Virus record (IMG/VR): IMGVR_UViG_3300003690_003177 | Coordinates: 1-25,268 of that record | Direction: 5' to 3' (one strand) | DNA: 25,268 bases | Origin: a virus | Shown: piece after piece, positions 7,466-15,026 of the stretch | How the letters are laid out: each line of letters opens with the position of its first letter | Numbering within the stretch: position 1 is the first letter of the stretch | Notes under the pieces: model-generated | What the model saw: the letters and a program-made list of their open reading frames with translations, nothing else | Databases searched by the model: none | Told to the model about the DNA's origin: nothing | Made by a program: the position numbers and the translations under genes

Positions 7466-7996
7466 ATGGGCTTTCTTCTCGCCTTATTTTTGAGTTGCTT
7501 TTCTGATGATCAACCTTTAATATTAAAAGTTAATGATATCGCGGTTATAGATGCTTTTGCTCTGGGGCCCCCTATTCAAAAAGCCACATGGAAAGATAAA
7601 CCCAACATAAGGATCTGTGCCGCCACCGAAGTCGAAATGTTTAGAACACAGAAAGCCATTAAGTATTGGGAAATGTTAGGATATGAATTTGGTTTCGCAG
7701 GGATTGATGAGGATATCGGGTGTATGCACCCTCGGTATGGCGAAATTATTATAACATTGCCTGAAGGCAACCTAGATAATAAACATATGGCCGCAACTAG
7801 AATTTATACTGAAAAAATAACCGGCAACATTGCCAAGGCAAAAATATTTATATATCCCAAATACGCCCGGAAAGACCGAGTCATAGAACATGAGCTAGGC
7901 CACGCATTAGGGTGGCAACATCACAAACAAAAGTTTCATATTATGCACCCCAATTGGTATTTGGGAGGATATAACAATACGGGTCTGCGGAGGTAG
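7466..7996 (+). CDS. Predicted secreted metzincin metalloprotease
   Basis: A 176-residue zinc protease. H142-E-L-G-H146-A-L-G-W-Q-H152 is a complete HExxHxxGxxH metzincin site (three zinc His, catalytic E143), followed 8 residues later by M160 in HIMHP, the Met-turn. The spacing resembles matrixins (family M10). The N-terminus MGFLLALFLSCFSDD is a short hydrophobic leader ending in Ser-Cys, possibly a lipoprotein signal, but it lacks basic residues and its lipobox is imperfect. No SD precedes ATG 7466, so the true start is uncertain. The gene lies 24 bases after the endolysin gene. It could degrade host envelope, extracellular or virion protein; the substrate is unknown. The catalytic motif is clear, and the export claim is tentative. 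Confidence 0.78.
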   Translation: MGFLLALFLSCFSDDQPLILKVNDIAVIDAFALGPPIQKATWKDKPNIRICAATEVEMFRTQKAIKYWEMLGYEFGFAGIDEDIGCMHPRYGEIIITLPEGNLDNKHMAATRIYTEKITGNIAKAKIFIYPKYARKDRVIEHELGHALGWQHHKQKFHIMHPNWYLGGYNNTGLRR

Positions 7997-7999
7997 AGA

Positions 8000-8881
8000 T
8001 TGTCCCGATATGATAAGGTAGTAATTGGTAGTTCATTAAGGGCTGTTTTATATGCTTTCACTAACAATTACCCGCTTTTTTTTGCTGAAGAACGGCGCCC
8101 CTTCAGGTTCGATTACTTGGAACCTGATGTCGATTTGTCATGCCTTAAAATTGATCCTGAAGCCAAAAGTTTAACGACTTTTCAGGAAGCAAAAGTGGTA
8201 GGATATTCTAAGGAGTTCCTGTGGGAGAGGTTGCTGTTTTTGTTAGCCGTAGAAGGACGGTCACCCCTCTCTAATTTATGCGGCACCATACGCTATGATG
8301 GAAACACGGTAGTGTGTTCCAATGAATATTCGAAAATAATGGAGTTTACCTTTGACGAGTGTTTTTATTTTGGCGACGATAATAGTACAGGATTTGTAGG
8401 GCAAAAGAGACTTGACGACGATAGATATATATGTTATGATTATATTGCATTTAATAGAGGCGGCAAGCACGAAATTGACTATATTAAAACAGAGGATAAT
8501 TTTGTTAGGGAGATATGGTTTTATTCTTCCGACCGTATTGATGGAAATACTCCTGTTAAAGATGCTTGTGCTGTCTCAATCCTAAGCGAGAACCAACTAT
8601 CTGATTTTGATTATTCTCAAACCATGGCGAGATTTAAAACCATCTACGAAATGGAACACAGAGGAATGAAAGGACGATTTGCCCATGACTACACGACCGC
8701 CGGAAACCCCAAACACTACAAATTTAGAACAACTAGCCTTTACCGCGAAAAAAGTAAGCCAAAACATGAATACGAACCGGAAGCCCCTAATATTACGATT
8801 CCACAAATTAATGAACAAGATTTACTCAAAGATCTCAAACCGGCTTGTGTGGCCTACGATAGACTTTTGAGGTATTGGTGA
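8000..8881 (+). CDS. Conserved-looking phage protein with Rossmann-like N-terminus, function unknown
   Basis: A 293-residue protein that I cannot place. Residues 4-30 (YDKVVIGSSLRAVLYAF, then PLFFAEE) look like the beta-alpha-beta start of an FAD/NAD-binding fold. The usual GxGxxG is reduced to G-S-S-L-R-A, so cofactor binding is doubtful. The remainder is rich in Tyr and Asp, with no motif that I can name. The TTG start at 8000 is well supported by GGAGGT (7989-7994), 5 bases upstream. It overlaps the following nucleotidyltransferase-like gene by 4 bases (GTGA), and the two probably act together, perhaps in sugar or nucleotide modification. A TTGACG-17-TATGAT match at 8412-8440 could be an internal promoter. 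Confidence 0.7.
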   Translation: MSRYDKVVIGSSLRAVLYAFTNNYPLFFAEERRPFRFDYLEPDVDLSCLKIDPEAKSLTTFQEAKVVGYSKEFLWERLLFLLAVEGRSPLSNLCGTIRYDGNTVVCSNEYSKIMEFTFDECFYFGDDNSTGFVGQKRLDDDRYICYDYIAFNRGGKHEIDYIKTEDNFVREIWFYSSDRIDGNTPVKDACAVSILSENQLSDFDYSQTMARFKTIYEMEHRGMKGRFAHDYTTAGNPKHYKFRTTSLYREKSKPKHEYEPEAPNITIPQINEQDLLKDLKPACVAYDRLLRYW

Positions 8882-9762
8882 GCCGGATACACTTAGCGGG
8901 TATAATTCCAGTTGCAAACCTCCAAACAGATTTTGATCTTAGAACACCAGATGTATTAACTCCAGTTAATGCAGGCTTTACAGCGATCCAAAAGTCTGTA
9001 TTTGAATGTGCCATGGCTGGTTGCAATACCATATGGATTGTAGCCAATGATGATATGGCACCTCTTATCCGCAAGGTGGTGGGCGAATGGGTTTATGATC
9101 CGGTATATTTTCGACAGGTAGCGAAATTTAGTTCCGAACAAAGAAAAGAAGTCCCTATTTATTACATTCCCATCCACCCTAAAGACCGCGACCGTCGCGA
9201 TTCTTATGGGTGGTCCGTATTATATGGGGCATACTCCGCATGGAAGGTGGCTTTTAAAATATCTAAATGGATAACTCCTGATAAATATTATGTTTCTTTC
9301 CCCATGTCAGCGTATGATGTGTACAACATACGGCAACACAGGCAATTAATTAACCACAAGACTAATAACTTTTTTTTAAGCTATGACGGTCAGACAGTTA
9401 AAGACAACAAGCCACTAGCATTCACATTTACAGGAGAAGATTTTAAACAATGCAGACGTTCGGTAAACAAACAAACAACAAGGGAGTATTTACCCCCTTC
9501 AGGCGACCAACAATACCCTACCCAGAAAATACCTTTGAGCGAGAGATGGAGCGCACGCCACTTCAATTTCCAAATAATATTCGAGAAGGTAAGCGAACAG
9601 AATGCGACCAAGATCGATCTTGATTGGTACTATGACATTTCTAGTTGGGATGGATATCGCAATTATCTTGCTTCTAACAATCTTATAATAAAACCCGAAG
9701 AAGGCTTGACAAAGCCTCATATTCATGGTAAATTAGGATATACTGAGGGCGAAAAAGAATGA
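8878..9762 (+). CDS. Nucleotidyltransferase-like protein
   Basis: A 294-residue protein whose N-terminus resembles sugar-phosphate nucleotidyltransferases of the GT-A fold. LAGIIPVAN (5-13) stands where those enzymes have their glycine-rich LAAGxGTRL loop, and PDVLTPVNAGFTAIQKSVFECAMAGCNTIWIVAND follows in the order 'substrate-readiness loop, long helix, IxIV strand'. The glycine-rich pyrophosphorylase signature itself is not conserved, so activity is uncertain. GTG 8878, 4 bases after GAGGT and overlapping the upstream stop, is preferred to TTG 8875. With the preceding gene it forms a coupled pair that might modify a nucleotide, a sugar or a virion glycan. The final part (DLDWYYDISSWDGYRNYL) is unrecognised. 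Confidence 0.65.
   Translation: MSRIHLAGIIPVANLQTDFDLRTPDVLTPVNAGFTAIQKSVFECAMAGCNTIWIVANDDMAPLIRKVVGEWVYDPVYFRQVAKFSSEQRKEVPIYYIPIHPKDRDRRDSYGWSVLYGAYSAWKVAFKISKWITPDKYYVSFPMSAYDVYNIRQHRQLINHKTNNFFLSYDGQTVKDNKPLAFTFTGEDFKQCRRSVNKQTTREYLPPSGDQQYPTQKIPLSERWSARHFNFQIIFEKVSEQNATKIDLDWYYDISSWDGYRNYLASNNLIIKPEEGLTKPHIHGKLGYTEGEKE
9706..9734 (+). promoter_or_regulatory. Possible weak promoter inside the preceding gene
   Basis: TTGACA (9706-9711) and TAAATT (9729-9734), 17 bases apart, lie near the end of the nucleotidyltransferase-like gene, ahead of the membrane-protein and dnaE genes. The -35 box is perfect and the -10 matches 4 of 6. AGGCTT-GACA-AAGCCT forms an inverted repeat over the -35 box. 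It may be coincidence. Confidence 0.3.
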
Positions 9763-10070
9763 GATTATTGCGTTGGATACGTGATCGCCTTAAGCACAAG
9801 ATATCACACTTTCGCCTATCGCGATTGATGGATACGCTAATGGAGCATGGTGTTGCATTCGTCGTTATATTTATAATTTGGGAAATTATAGAAGATGTCT
9901 TGTTCCCTCTTTTATTTTGGTGGCTAGGTACTTATGTAAGTCCCTGGTTCTTGGGGGGAGTGCCCGTCGGCTGGCTGTTGTGCCTTCACCCTATAATGGT
10001 CCCCGTTCTATGGGGAATTTGGATTAAATTTTCAAGGAGAAATAATGAGCAGAACTCAATCCAAGATTAA
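9759..10070 (+). CDS. Small membrane protein, two predicted transmembrane segments
   Basis: A 103-residue protein with a very basic N-terminus (RLLRWIRDRLKHK) followed by two hydrophobic stretches at about 31-56 and 66-90, and a short polar tail. By the positive-inside rule both ends should face the cytoplasm. A holin is conceivable because of size and topology, but the gene is far from the endolysin and inside the replication region, so I make no functional claim. ATG overlaps the upstream stop (ATGA). Its last 26 bases overlap the start of dnaE and supply that gene's AAGGAGA ribosome site. Confidence 0.7.
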   Translation: MRLLRWIRDRLKHKISHFRLSRLMDTLMEHGVAFVVIFIIWEIIEDVLFPLLFWWLGTYVSPWFLGGVPVGWLLCLHPIMVPVLWGIWIKFSRRNNEQNSIQD

Positions 10071-13000
10071 ATTTGTCGGACTCCACGCACACAGCGTGGC
10101 AGGTTCGATTTTCGACGCTATCGGTTACCCCCAGGAACATATGGATTTTGCATATGAAAATGGATCCGATGCACTAGCACTCACCGATCATGGAAACATG
10201 AATGGATTAGCATATCAGGTCTTGCACGCAAAGAAAATGCATGCTGAAGGCAGAGAGTTTAAACCAATCTTTGGTTGTGAAGCTTATTTTACCACATCTA
10301 TTTCCGAATGGAGAAAAGCTTATGAACAAGCCATGGAAGATAAGAAGCGCGCCAGAAGCATCAAGAAAGATGAACAATCGGGAGCCACGGTCGAAGATGA
10401 AGGCGACAGCAAAAAGACACAATCAATTCTAAAGCGCCGACGCCACTTAATTCTTCTGGTACAGAATCAGACGGGACTAAACAACCTCTTTAAGCTTGTG
10501 TCGGAGAGCTATAAGGCTGAGAACTTTTATCGCTATCCCCGCATTGATTACGCACTCCTAAAGAAGTATAATAAGGGCATTATCGCCGCGTCAGCATGCC
10601 TAGGGGGCGTTTATGCCGGCAACTACTGGGAGAACCGGGACGAGGGACCAGACGCGATTCTAGAGGCAATGAGAGAGACTACCATGAACATGCAAGAGAT
10701 TTTTGGTGATCGCTGGTACGGGGAAATTCAATGGAACAACATCGAAGAACAGCACGAGTTGAATCAATACATTATTCAAGTCGCACAAGAGTTTGGCGTA
10801 CCTCTCATTACAACTGCCGACAGCCATTATCCCAATCCAGATGCCTGGAAAGATAGAGAGCTTTATAAGCGCTTAGGATGGTTAGGGAAGGGACGCCCCT
10901 CCTGGGCCGACGAAGAGTCTCAATTGCCAGCCGGAGTAGAAGAAATTGGGTATGAACTGTATCCAAAGAATGGCGATCAGATGTGGCAAAGCTATAAAGA
11001 GTATTCCCGAGACTCAGGTGTTGAATATGATGATGAATTGATTTTGAAGAGCATCGAAGAAACTTATCGAATCGCCTTTGAACGCATCGAATCATTCTTG
11101 CCGGATAATACCGTACGTCTCCCTGAATTTGTGGTACCCGCAGGATACACAGCCACACAGGCACTCGTTCAGTTTGCCCTTGAAGGCCTTAAGGAACGAA
11201 ATCTTCACACCAACTCCGACTATACCGACCGCTTACGTAAGGAGCTAGAGGTTATCGATGACCGAGGATTCTCTAAATACTTCCTAACAATGAAGTCTAT
11301 TGTTGATATCGCCACTGACATGATGTTGCCAGGACCAGGGCGTGGATCTGCAGCAGGTTCCCTCGTAGCATACGCGCTTAGTATTACACAAGTAGATCCC
11401 ATCAAGCACGGACTACTCTTTAGCAGGTTCCTACGTTCTGATGCCACAGACTATCCAGATATTGATTATGATGTATCGGACAGCATGGCTCTTAAAGAAA
11501 AGTTAGTAGAGATGTGGGGAGAAGATTGTGTGGCTCCAATCTCTAATTGGAACACGCTCCAGCTTAAGTCGCTTATCAAGGACATTTCAAAACTATATAA
11601 CATTCCCTTCACCGAGGTTAACACAGTAACTTCTATCATGATGCGCGAGGCTACTCCCGAGGCAAAAAAGAAGCACGGCATCCGTGCTGGTGTATACAAT
11701 CCCACGTGGGAGGAAGTAATTGAATTCTCTCCGACTTTACAAAGGTATTTGGCACAGCACCCAGCAGTCAAGACACACGTTGAGGGGCTTGTAGGACAAG
11801 TGCGCTCTTGCTCACGTCATGCTGGTGGTGTTGTCATTGCCGAGGGCCTCGATTCCAACATGCCTTTGATTAATTCAGGTGGCATCCGACAAGCCCCATG
11901 GGCAGAGGGACAGAATGTGCGCCACCTTGAGCCAATGGGGTTCATTAAGTTTGATCTTCTTGGGCTCTCCACTCTTAAGATGATGGAAGGATGTATCGAA
12001 CACATTCTTCGGCGCCACCACGGGATCGATGACCCGACATTCCCACAGGTGCGAGAATACTATAACACACATTTGCACCCTGACGTGCTGGATATGGACA
12101 ACCAAGAGGTTTATGAGAACATTTTTCACAAAGGAAAGTGGGCTGGCGTCTTTCAGTTCACCGAACAAGGAGCACAAAAATTCTGCACCCGGGTAAAGCC
12201 ACGCAATATTATTGATGTATCGGCGATCACGGCCATCTATCGGCCGGGCCCGCTGGCGGCGAACGTTCACGATGAGTATCTGGAGGCCAAGGAAAGTCCC
12301 CATTATATCAAATACTTAACCGATGAGTCTCGCGCGATTACAGAAGAGACATTTGGATTTCTTATTTTCCAAGAGCAGATTGCATTGTTGGCTCACAAAC
12401 TAGGTGGACTGACATTAGACGAAGGAAATATATTACGCAAAGTATTAACCAAGAAGGGAACCGGGAAGGGAAGCGTTAAAGTACGCCTGCATGATAAGTT
12501 TATCGCTGGATGTTTAGAGAATAGCATTAGTAGAGAAGAAGCCCAGGCTCTCTGGGACAAATTTGAATACTTTTCTGGTTATGGGTTTAACAAGTCCCAT
12601 GCTGTTTCCTATAGCATCATTTCCTTCCAATGCGCATGGTTATGGAACTACTACCCTTCAGAATGGATGGCCGCCTTTCTTGACAAAGAGCCCGAGACTC
12701 GAAAAGAAAAGGCAATCAACATCGCAAAGAAGTTTGGTTTTAAGATTGCCCCACTCGATGTGAACAAGTCAGGCACCGTGTGGGAGATATCCGAAGACGG
12801 GAAGACTCTCATCCAGCCACTTGCATCAATCAAGGGGTTGGGTATGGCGGCAATTGAACAGATATTGGAGAACCGGCCCTTTATAAACGCAGAAGATCTA
12901 CTATTCCGGGAAGGGGTATCTTATAGCAAGCTCAACAAGAAAGCACTCGACGCACTTTGCCGCGGCGGTGCTCTGGATAATATTGTAGATGATAGATTCA

Positions 13001-13476
13001 CCGGAAGGAAACACTTCTGGTCGACCTGTATCGTAGATCGCCCAAAGAATCTTAAGAAGTTTGCAGAAAATCTAGAGCTTTATAAGGATGAAGGAGATTT
13101 TACAGAAGAAGAGATCATTCAGTTTAAGACCGATCTTACAGGAGTTTTCCCTCTCAACTTGGTAGTGGACGCTGCAATGATTCAACAACTGCAAGACAAA
13201 TATATTCCCCCTATCTCTGAATTCGATCCGGCGCTACAAATTTGTTGGTTCATTCCACGCAAGATTGTGCCGAAGAAAACAAAGAACGGAAAGCTTTACT
13301 GGATTGTTGAAGTGATTGATTCTAACAACGAACTCACCAGAATCAGATGTTGGGGTGTGAAACCAGAAAAGGATCGCATTCAATTGAATCGTCCTTACAT
13401 GGCATCATTAAAGTATGACCCGAATTGGGGATTCAGCACTTATGCGATTGGAAGAACATTTAGACAATTGGGGTAA
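10045..13476 (+). CDS. dnaE: DNA polymerase III alpha subunit (DnaE-type, family C)
   Basis: The phage replicative polymerase, 1143 residues (E. coli DnaE: 1160). The palm has the catalytic Asp pair D472/D474 in YPDIDYD and the third Asp D637 in IKFDLLGL; PGPGRGSAAGS is the nucleotide-binding palm motif. The N-terminal PHP domain keeps all nine expected metal ligands (H14, H16, D48, H49, E79, H134, C185, D259, H261), which E. coli DnaE has lost, so a built-in 3'-5' exonuclease is plausible. Helix-hairpin-helix and OB-like regions follow in the C-terminal third (from about residue 905). ATG 10045 follows AAGGAGA. T4-like phages normally encode a family B polymerase, so DnaE distinguishes this lineage. 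No clamp, clamp-loader or epsilon gene is in the window. Confidence 0.95.
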   Translation: MSRTQSKIKFVGLHAHSVAGSIFDAIGYPQEHMDFAYENGSDALALTDHGNMNGLAYQVLHAKKMHAEGREFKPIFGCEAYFTTSISEWRKAYEQAMEDKKRARSIKKDEQSGATVEDEGDSKKTQSILKRRRHLILLVQNQTGLNNLFKLVSESYKAENFYRYPRIDYALLKKYNKGIIAASACLGGVYAGNYWENRDEGPDAILEAMRETTMNMQEIFGDRWYGEIQWNNIEEQHELNQYIIQVAQEFGVPLITTADSHYPNPDAWKDRELYKRLGWLGKGRPSWADEESQLPAGVEEIGYELYPKNGDQMWQSYKEYSRDSGVEYDDELILKSIEETYRIAFERIESFLPDNTVRLPEFVVPAGYTATQALVQFALEGLKERNLHTNSDYTDRLRKELEVIDDRGFSKYFLTMKSIVDIATDMMLPGPGRGSAAGSLVAYALSITQVDPIKHGLLFSRFLRSDATDYPDIDYDVSDSMALKEKLVEMWGEDCVAPISNWNTLQLKSLIKDISKLYNIPFTEVNTVTSIMMREATPEAKKKHGIRAGVYNPTWEEVIEFSPTLQRYLAQHPAVKTHVEGLVGQVRSCSRHAGGVVIAEGLDSNMPLINSGGIRQAPWAEGQNVRHLEPMGFIKFDLLGLSTLKMMEGCIEHILRRHHGIDDPTFPQVREYYNTHLHPDVLDMDNQEVYENIFHKGKWAGVFQFTEQGAQKFCTRVKPRNIIDVSAITAIYRPGPLAANVHDEYLEAKESPHYIKYLTDESRAITEETFGFLIFQEQIALLAHKLGGLTLDEGNILRKVLTKKGTGKGSVKVRLHDKFIAGCLENSISREEAQALWDKFEYFSGYGFNKSHAVSYSIISFQCAWLWNYYPSEWMAAFLDKEPETRKEKAINIAKKFGFKIAPLDVNKSGTVWEISEDGKTLIQPLASIKGLGMAAIEQILENRPFINAEDLLFREGVSYSKLNKKALDALCRGGALDNIVDDRFTGRKHFWSTCIVDRPKNLKKFAENLELYKDEGDFTEEEIIQFKTDLTGVFPLNLVVDAAMIQQLQDKYIPPISEFDPALQICWFIPRKIVPKKTKNGKLYWIVEVIDSNNELTRIRCWGVKPEKDRIQLNRPYMASLKYDPNWGFSTYAIGRTFRQLG

Positions 13477-13478
13477 TC

Positions 13479-14078
13479 ATGAAAGAAATTAAATTGTGGA
13501 AAAATCGAACCGAGGTGTCGGATAAGGTGGCTATCGTAGATGATGAGGATTATGATAAGGTTATAGGCGCCATTAGCAAGCGCGCCAAGTGGTATGCTCA
13601 CAAAGCCCCTCCTTCAAAAAAGTTTTATGTTGTGAGTGGGCCCAGAGATATTTTAATGCATCGCGTAGTGATGAATGCTCCGGAGGGTATGGATGTTGAT
13701 CACATAAGTGGAGATCCGCTCGACAACAGAAAAGAAAATTTGAGAATCTGCACAAGAAGTGAAAACTGTAGAAACAAAAATGTAAGAGCTGATAGTAAAT
13801 CAGGATACAAAGGCGTCGAATATGTGAAAAACCCTGCATACGAAAGATATTTGAAACACGGTCCGGCATTAAATAAAGATGGTTTGCCTCGCAAGGCTCA
13901 ACCTGAACCATTTAAAAAGCCATGGCGAGCGTACATTGGGAGTGTTGATAAAAAAAATACTCACATATTTATTGGATATTTTTCCACCCCCGAAGAGGGC
14001 GCCATGGCATATGATAAAAAAGCAGCAGAACTCCACGGCGAATTCGCCCTCTTAAATTTTCCAGAGGACAACCTGTGA
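13479..14078 (+). CDS. HNH homing endonuclease with AP2 DNA-binding domain
   Basis: A 199-residue free-standing endonuclease. The HNH nuclease core spans about residues 60-100: H61, D74-H75 in VDHISGDPLDN, the Asn of NRKENLRICT, then NCRNKN. The C-terminal AP2-like domain (about 108-195) contains SGYKGVEY, WRAYIGSV, the IGYFSTPEEGAMAYDKKAAELHG block and a closing NFP. Such HNH-AP2 genes spread by cutting alleles that lack them. It begins 2 bases after dnaE and overlaps the clpP-like gene by 4 bases (GTGA), donating that gene's ribosome site, so it is fully integrated in the operon. Catalytic residues look intact. It is the only clear selfish element in the window. Confidence 0.9.
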   Translation: MKEIKLWKNRTEVSDKVAIVDDEDYDKVIGAISKRAKWYAHKAPPSKKFYVVSGPRDILMHRVVMNAPEGMDVDHISGDPLDNRKENLRICTRSENCRNKNVRADSKSGYKGVEYVKNPAYERYLKHGPALNKDGLPRKAQPEPFKKPWRAYIGSVDKKNTHIFIGYFSTPEEGAMAYDKKAAELHGEFALLNFPEDNL

Positions 14079-14680
14079 ACGTCATAAGACACTTTAGCCC
14101 GCTCCTAAAAGAACCCAAACTGATAGACGATTTGCCTGTGGTGATTCGAGTGAGGAAGTTTGATGAAACGGCGGCCAAAGAGTTTACAGGTTTAATGAGG
14201 AAAGCGCAGAATACAGGGCAACCTGTCATTCCGGTGATAGTAGATAGTTATGGGGGTCAAGTGTATAGTTTAATGTCTATGATCTCCGATATTAAACATT
14301 CCCCACTTCCAGTTGTTACAATTGCACAAGGAAAAGCCATGTCCTGTGGTGCTCTTCTATTTAGTTTTGGAACCGAAGGATACCGCTACATGGACCCCGA
14401 TGCCACTTTAATGATTCATGATGTAAGTTCTATGAAATGGGGAAAAGTGGAGGAAATAAAGGCGGGTGCTGAGGAAACTGAAAGACTTAATAAAAAAGTT
14501 TATCAAATGATGTCTAAAAATTGTGGACACCCCAAAAATTATTTTTTGGATATTATTCACACAAAGGGACACGCTGATTGGTTTCTAGACGCGCAAGAAG
14601 CCAAAAAGCATAACCTAGCCAATCATTTGCGCGTCCCAACTTTAAAGATAGATGTCGATGTCAACTTTAAATTTAGATAG
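14075..14680 (+). CDS. ClpP-like serine protease, copy 1 (catalytic Asp replaced by Asn?)
   Basis: A 201-residue ClpP-fold protein. The nucleophile is S90 in GKAMSCGAL and the general base H115 in LMIHDVSS; VDSYGGQVYSLMSM gives the oxyanion-side Gly-Gly block. Aligning LDAQEAKKHNLANHL with the ClpP motif TAEEAKEYGLIDEV puts N183 where the catalytic Asp normally stands. It may thus be weakened, regulated, or use another acid. The start is GTG 14075, 7 bases after GAGG (14064-14067). No propeptide is obvious. It may complex with the second ClpP-like protein (19263), with host ClpX or ClpA, or act in head maturation, since some phage head proteases share this fold. No Clp ATPase is encoded in the window. 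Confidence 0.85.
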   Translation: MNVIRHFSPLLKEPKLIDDLPVVIRVRKFDETAAKEFTGLMRKAQNTGQPVIPVIVDSYGGQVYSLMSMISDIKHSPLPVVTIAQGKAMSCGALLFSFGTEGYRYMDPDATLMIHDVSSMKWGKVEEIKAGAEETERLNKKVYQMMSKNCGHPKNYFLDIIHTKGHADWFLDAQEAKKHNLANHLRVPTLKIDVDVNFKFR

Positions 14681-14704
14681 CCCACAAATTTTTCATACTA
14701 ACCC

Positions 14705-14733
14705 TTGACACCCCTTATCTGCGGTGTTATAAT
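14705..14733 (+). promoter_or_regulatory. Consensus sigma-70 promoter, TTGACA-17-TATAAT
   Basis: Perfect -35 (14705-14710) and -10 (14728-14733) boxes 17 bases apart lie in an 88-base intergenic gap, giving a leader of about 30 bases before the AGGAGGG ribosome site of the gene at 14769. The spacer carries ACACC-N10-GGTGT, a possible operator. It should drive the operon that runs to about 18176. Confidence 0.92.
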
Positions 14734-14768
14734 AGTAGAACAACAGCCAAAAAACCATAGGAGGGAAA

Positions 14769-15026
14769 ATGGCAACCACAAACCAAGAAAAGAAACAATA
14801 TGTTAAGGAGTATATCCGCTCCCTGTCAGCAATTGAAGAATGCATTGAGCCTTATCAGGAACAAAAGCGTGACCTACGCTCAGAGTTTCGTGAGAATGGC
14901 TGGCTCAACACAGACGAGATTCGCGCAGCAGTAAAGGCATATCGGCTTTACAAGCAAAAGTACAATATTGACGAGGTTGTCGAGAACTTCATTATAATCA
15001 CTGGCGGCAACTCTGATGATTCTTGA
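14769..15026 (+). CDS. Small helical protein, GapR/DUF2312-like in appearance
   Basis: An 85-residue, mostly helical protein, first in a strongly promoted operon and preceded by AGGAGGG. The layout of residues 20-65 (IEECIEPYQEQKRDLRSEF, then RENGWLNTDEIRAAVKAY) resembles the helix-'NGF/NGW'-helix pattern of GapR/DUF2312 DNA-binding proteins, which bind overtwisted DNA at replication forks. The likeness is by eye and could be chance; no catalytic motif is present. It overlaps the dUTPase gene by 11 bases. TTGACG-19-TATAAT at 14968-14998 could give a weak internal promoter for dUTPase. Strong expression and position among replication genes fit a small DNA-associated protein. Confidence 0.6.
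   Translation: MATTNQEKKQYVKEYIRSLSAIEECIEPYQEQKRDLRSEFRENGWLNTDEIRAAVKAYRLYKQKYNIDEVVENFIIITGGNSDDS

Noticed and set aside
7455-7466. CTATTTATTATA just before the metzincin start
   Set aside because: A transcription start from it would fall within or after the proposed ATG, and the match to the late element is incomplete.
7845-7852. TATTTATA inside the metzincin gene (another at 9868-9875 in a membrane-protein gene)
   Set aside because: These lack the preceding AC and the downstream ATG context of the three intergenic copies, so they were not counted as late promoter elements.
8412-8440. TTGACG-17-TATGAT with TG extension, inside the gene at 8000
   Set aside because: A reasonable promoter by sequence, but it is intragenic and in AT-rich DNA. 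Kept only as a note in that gene's entry.
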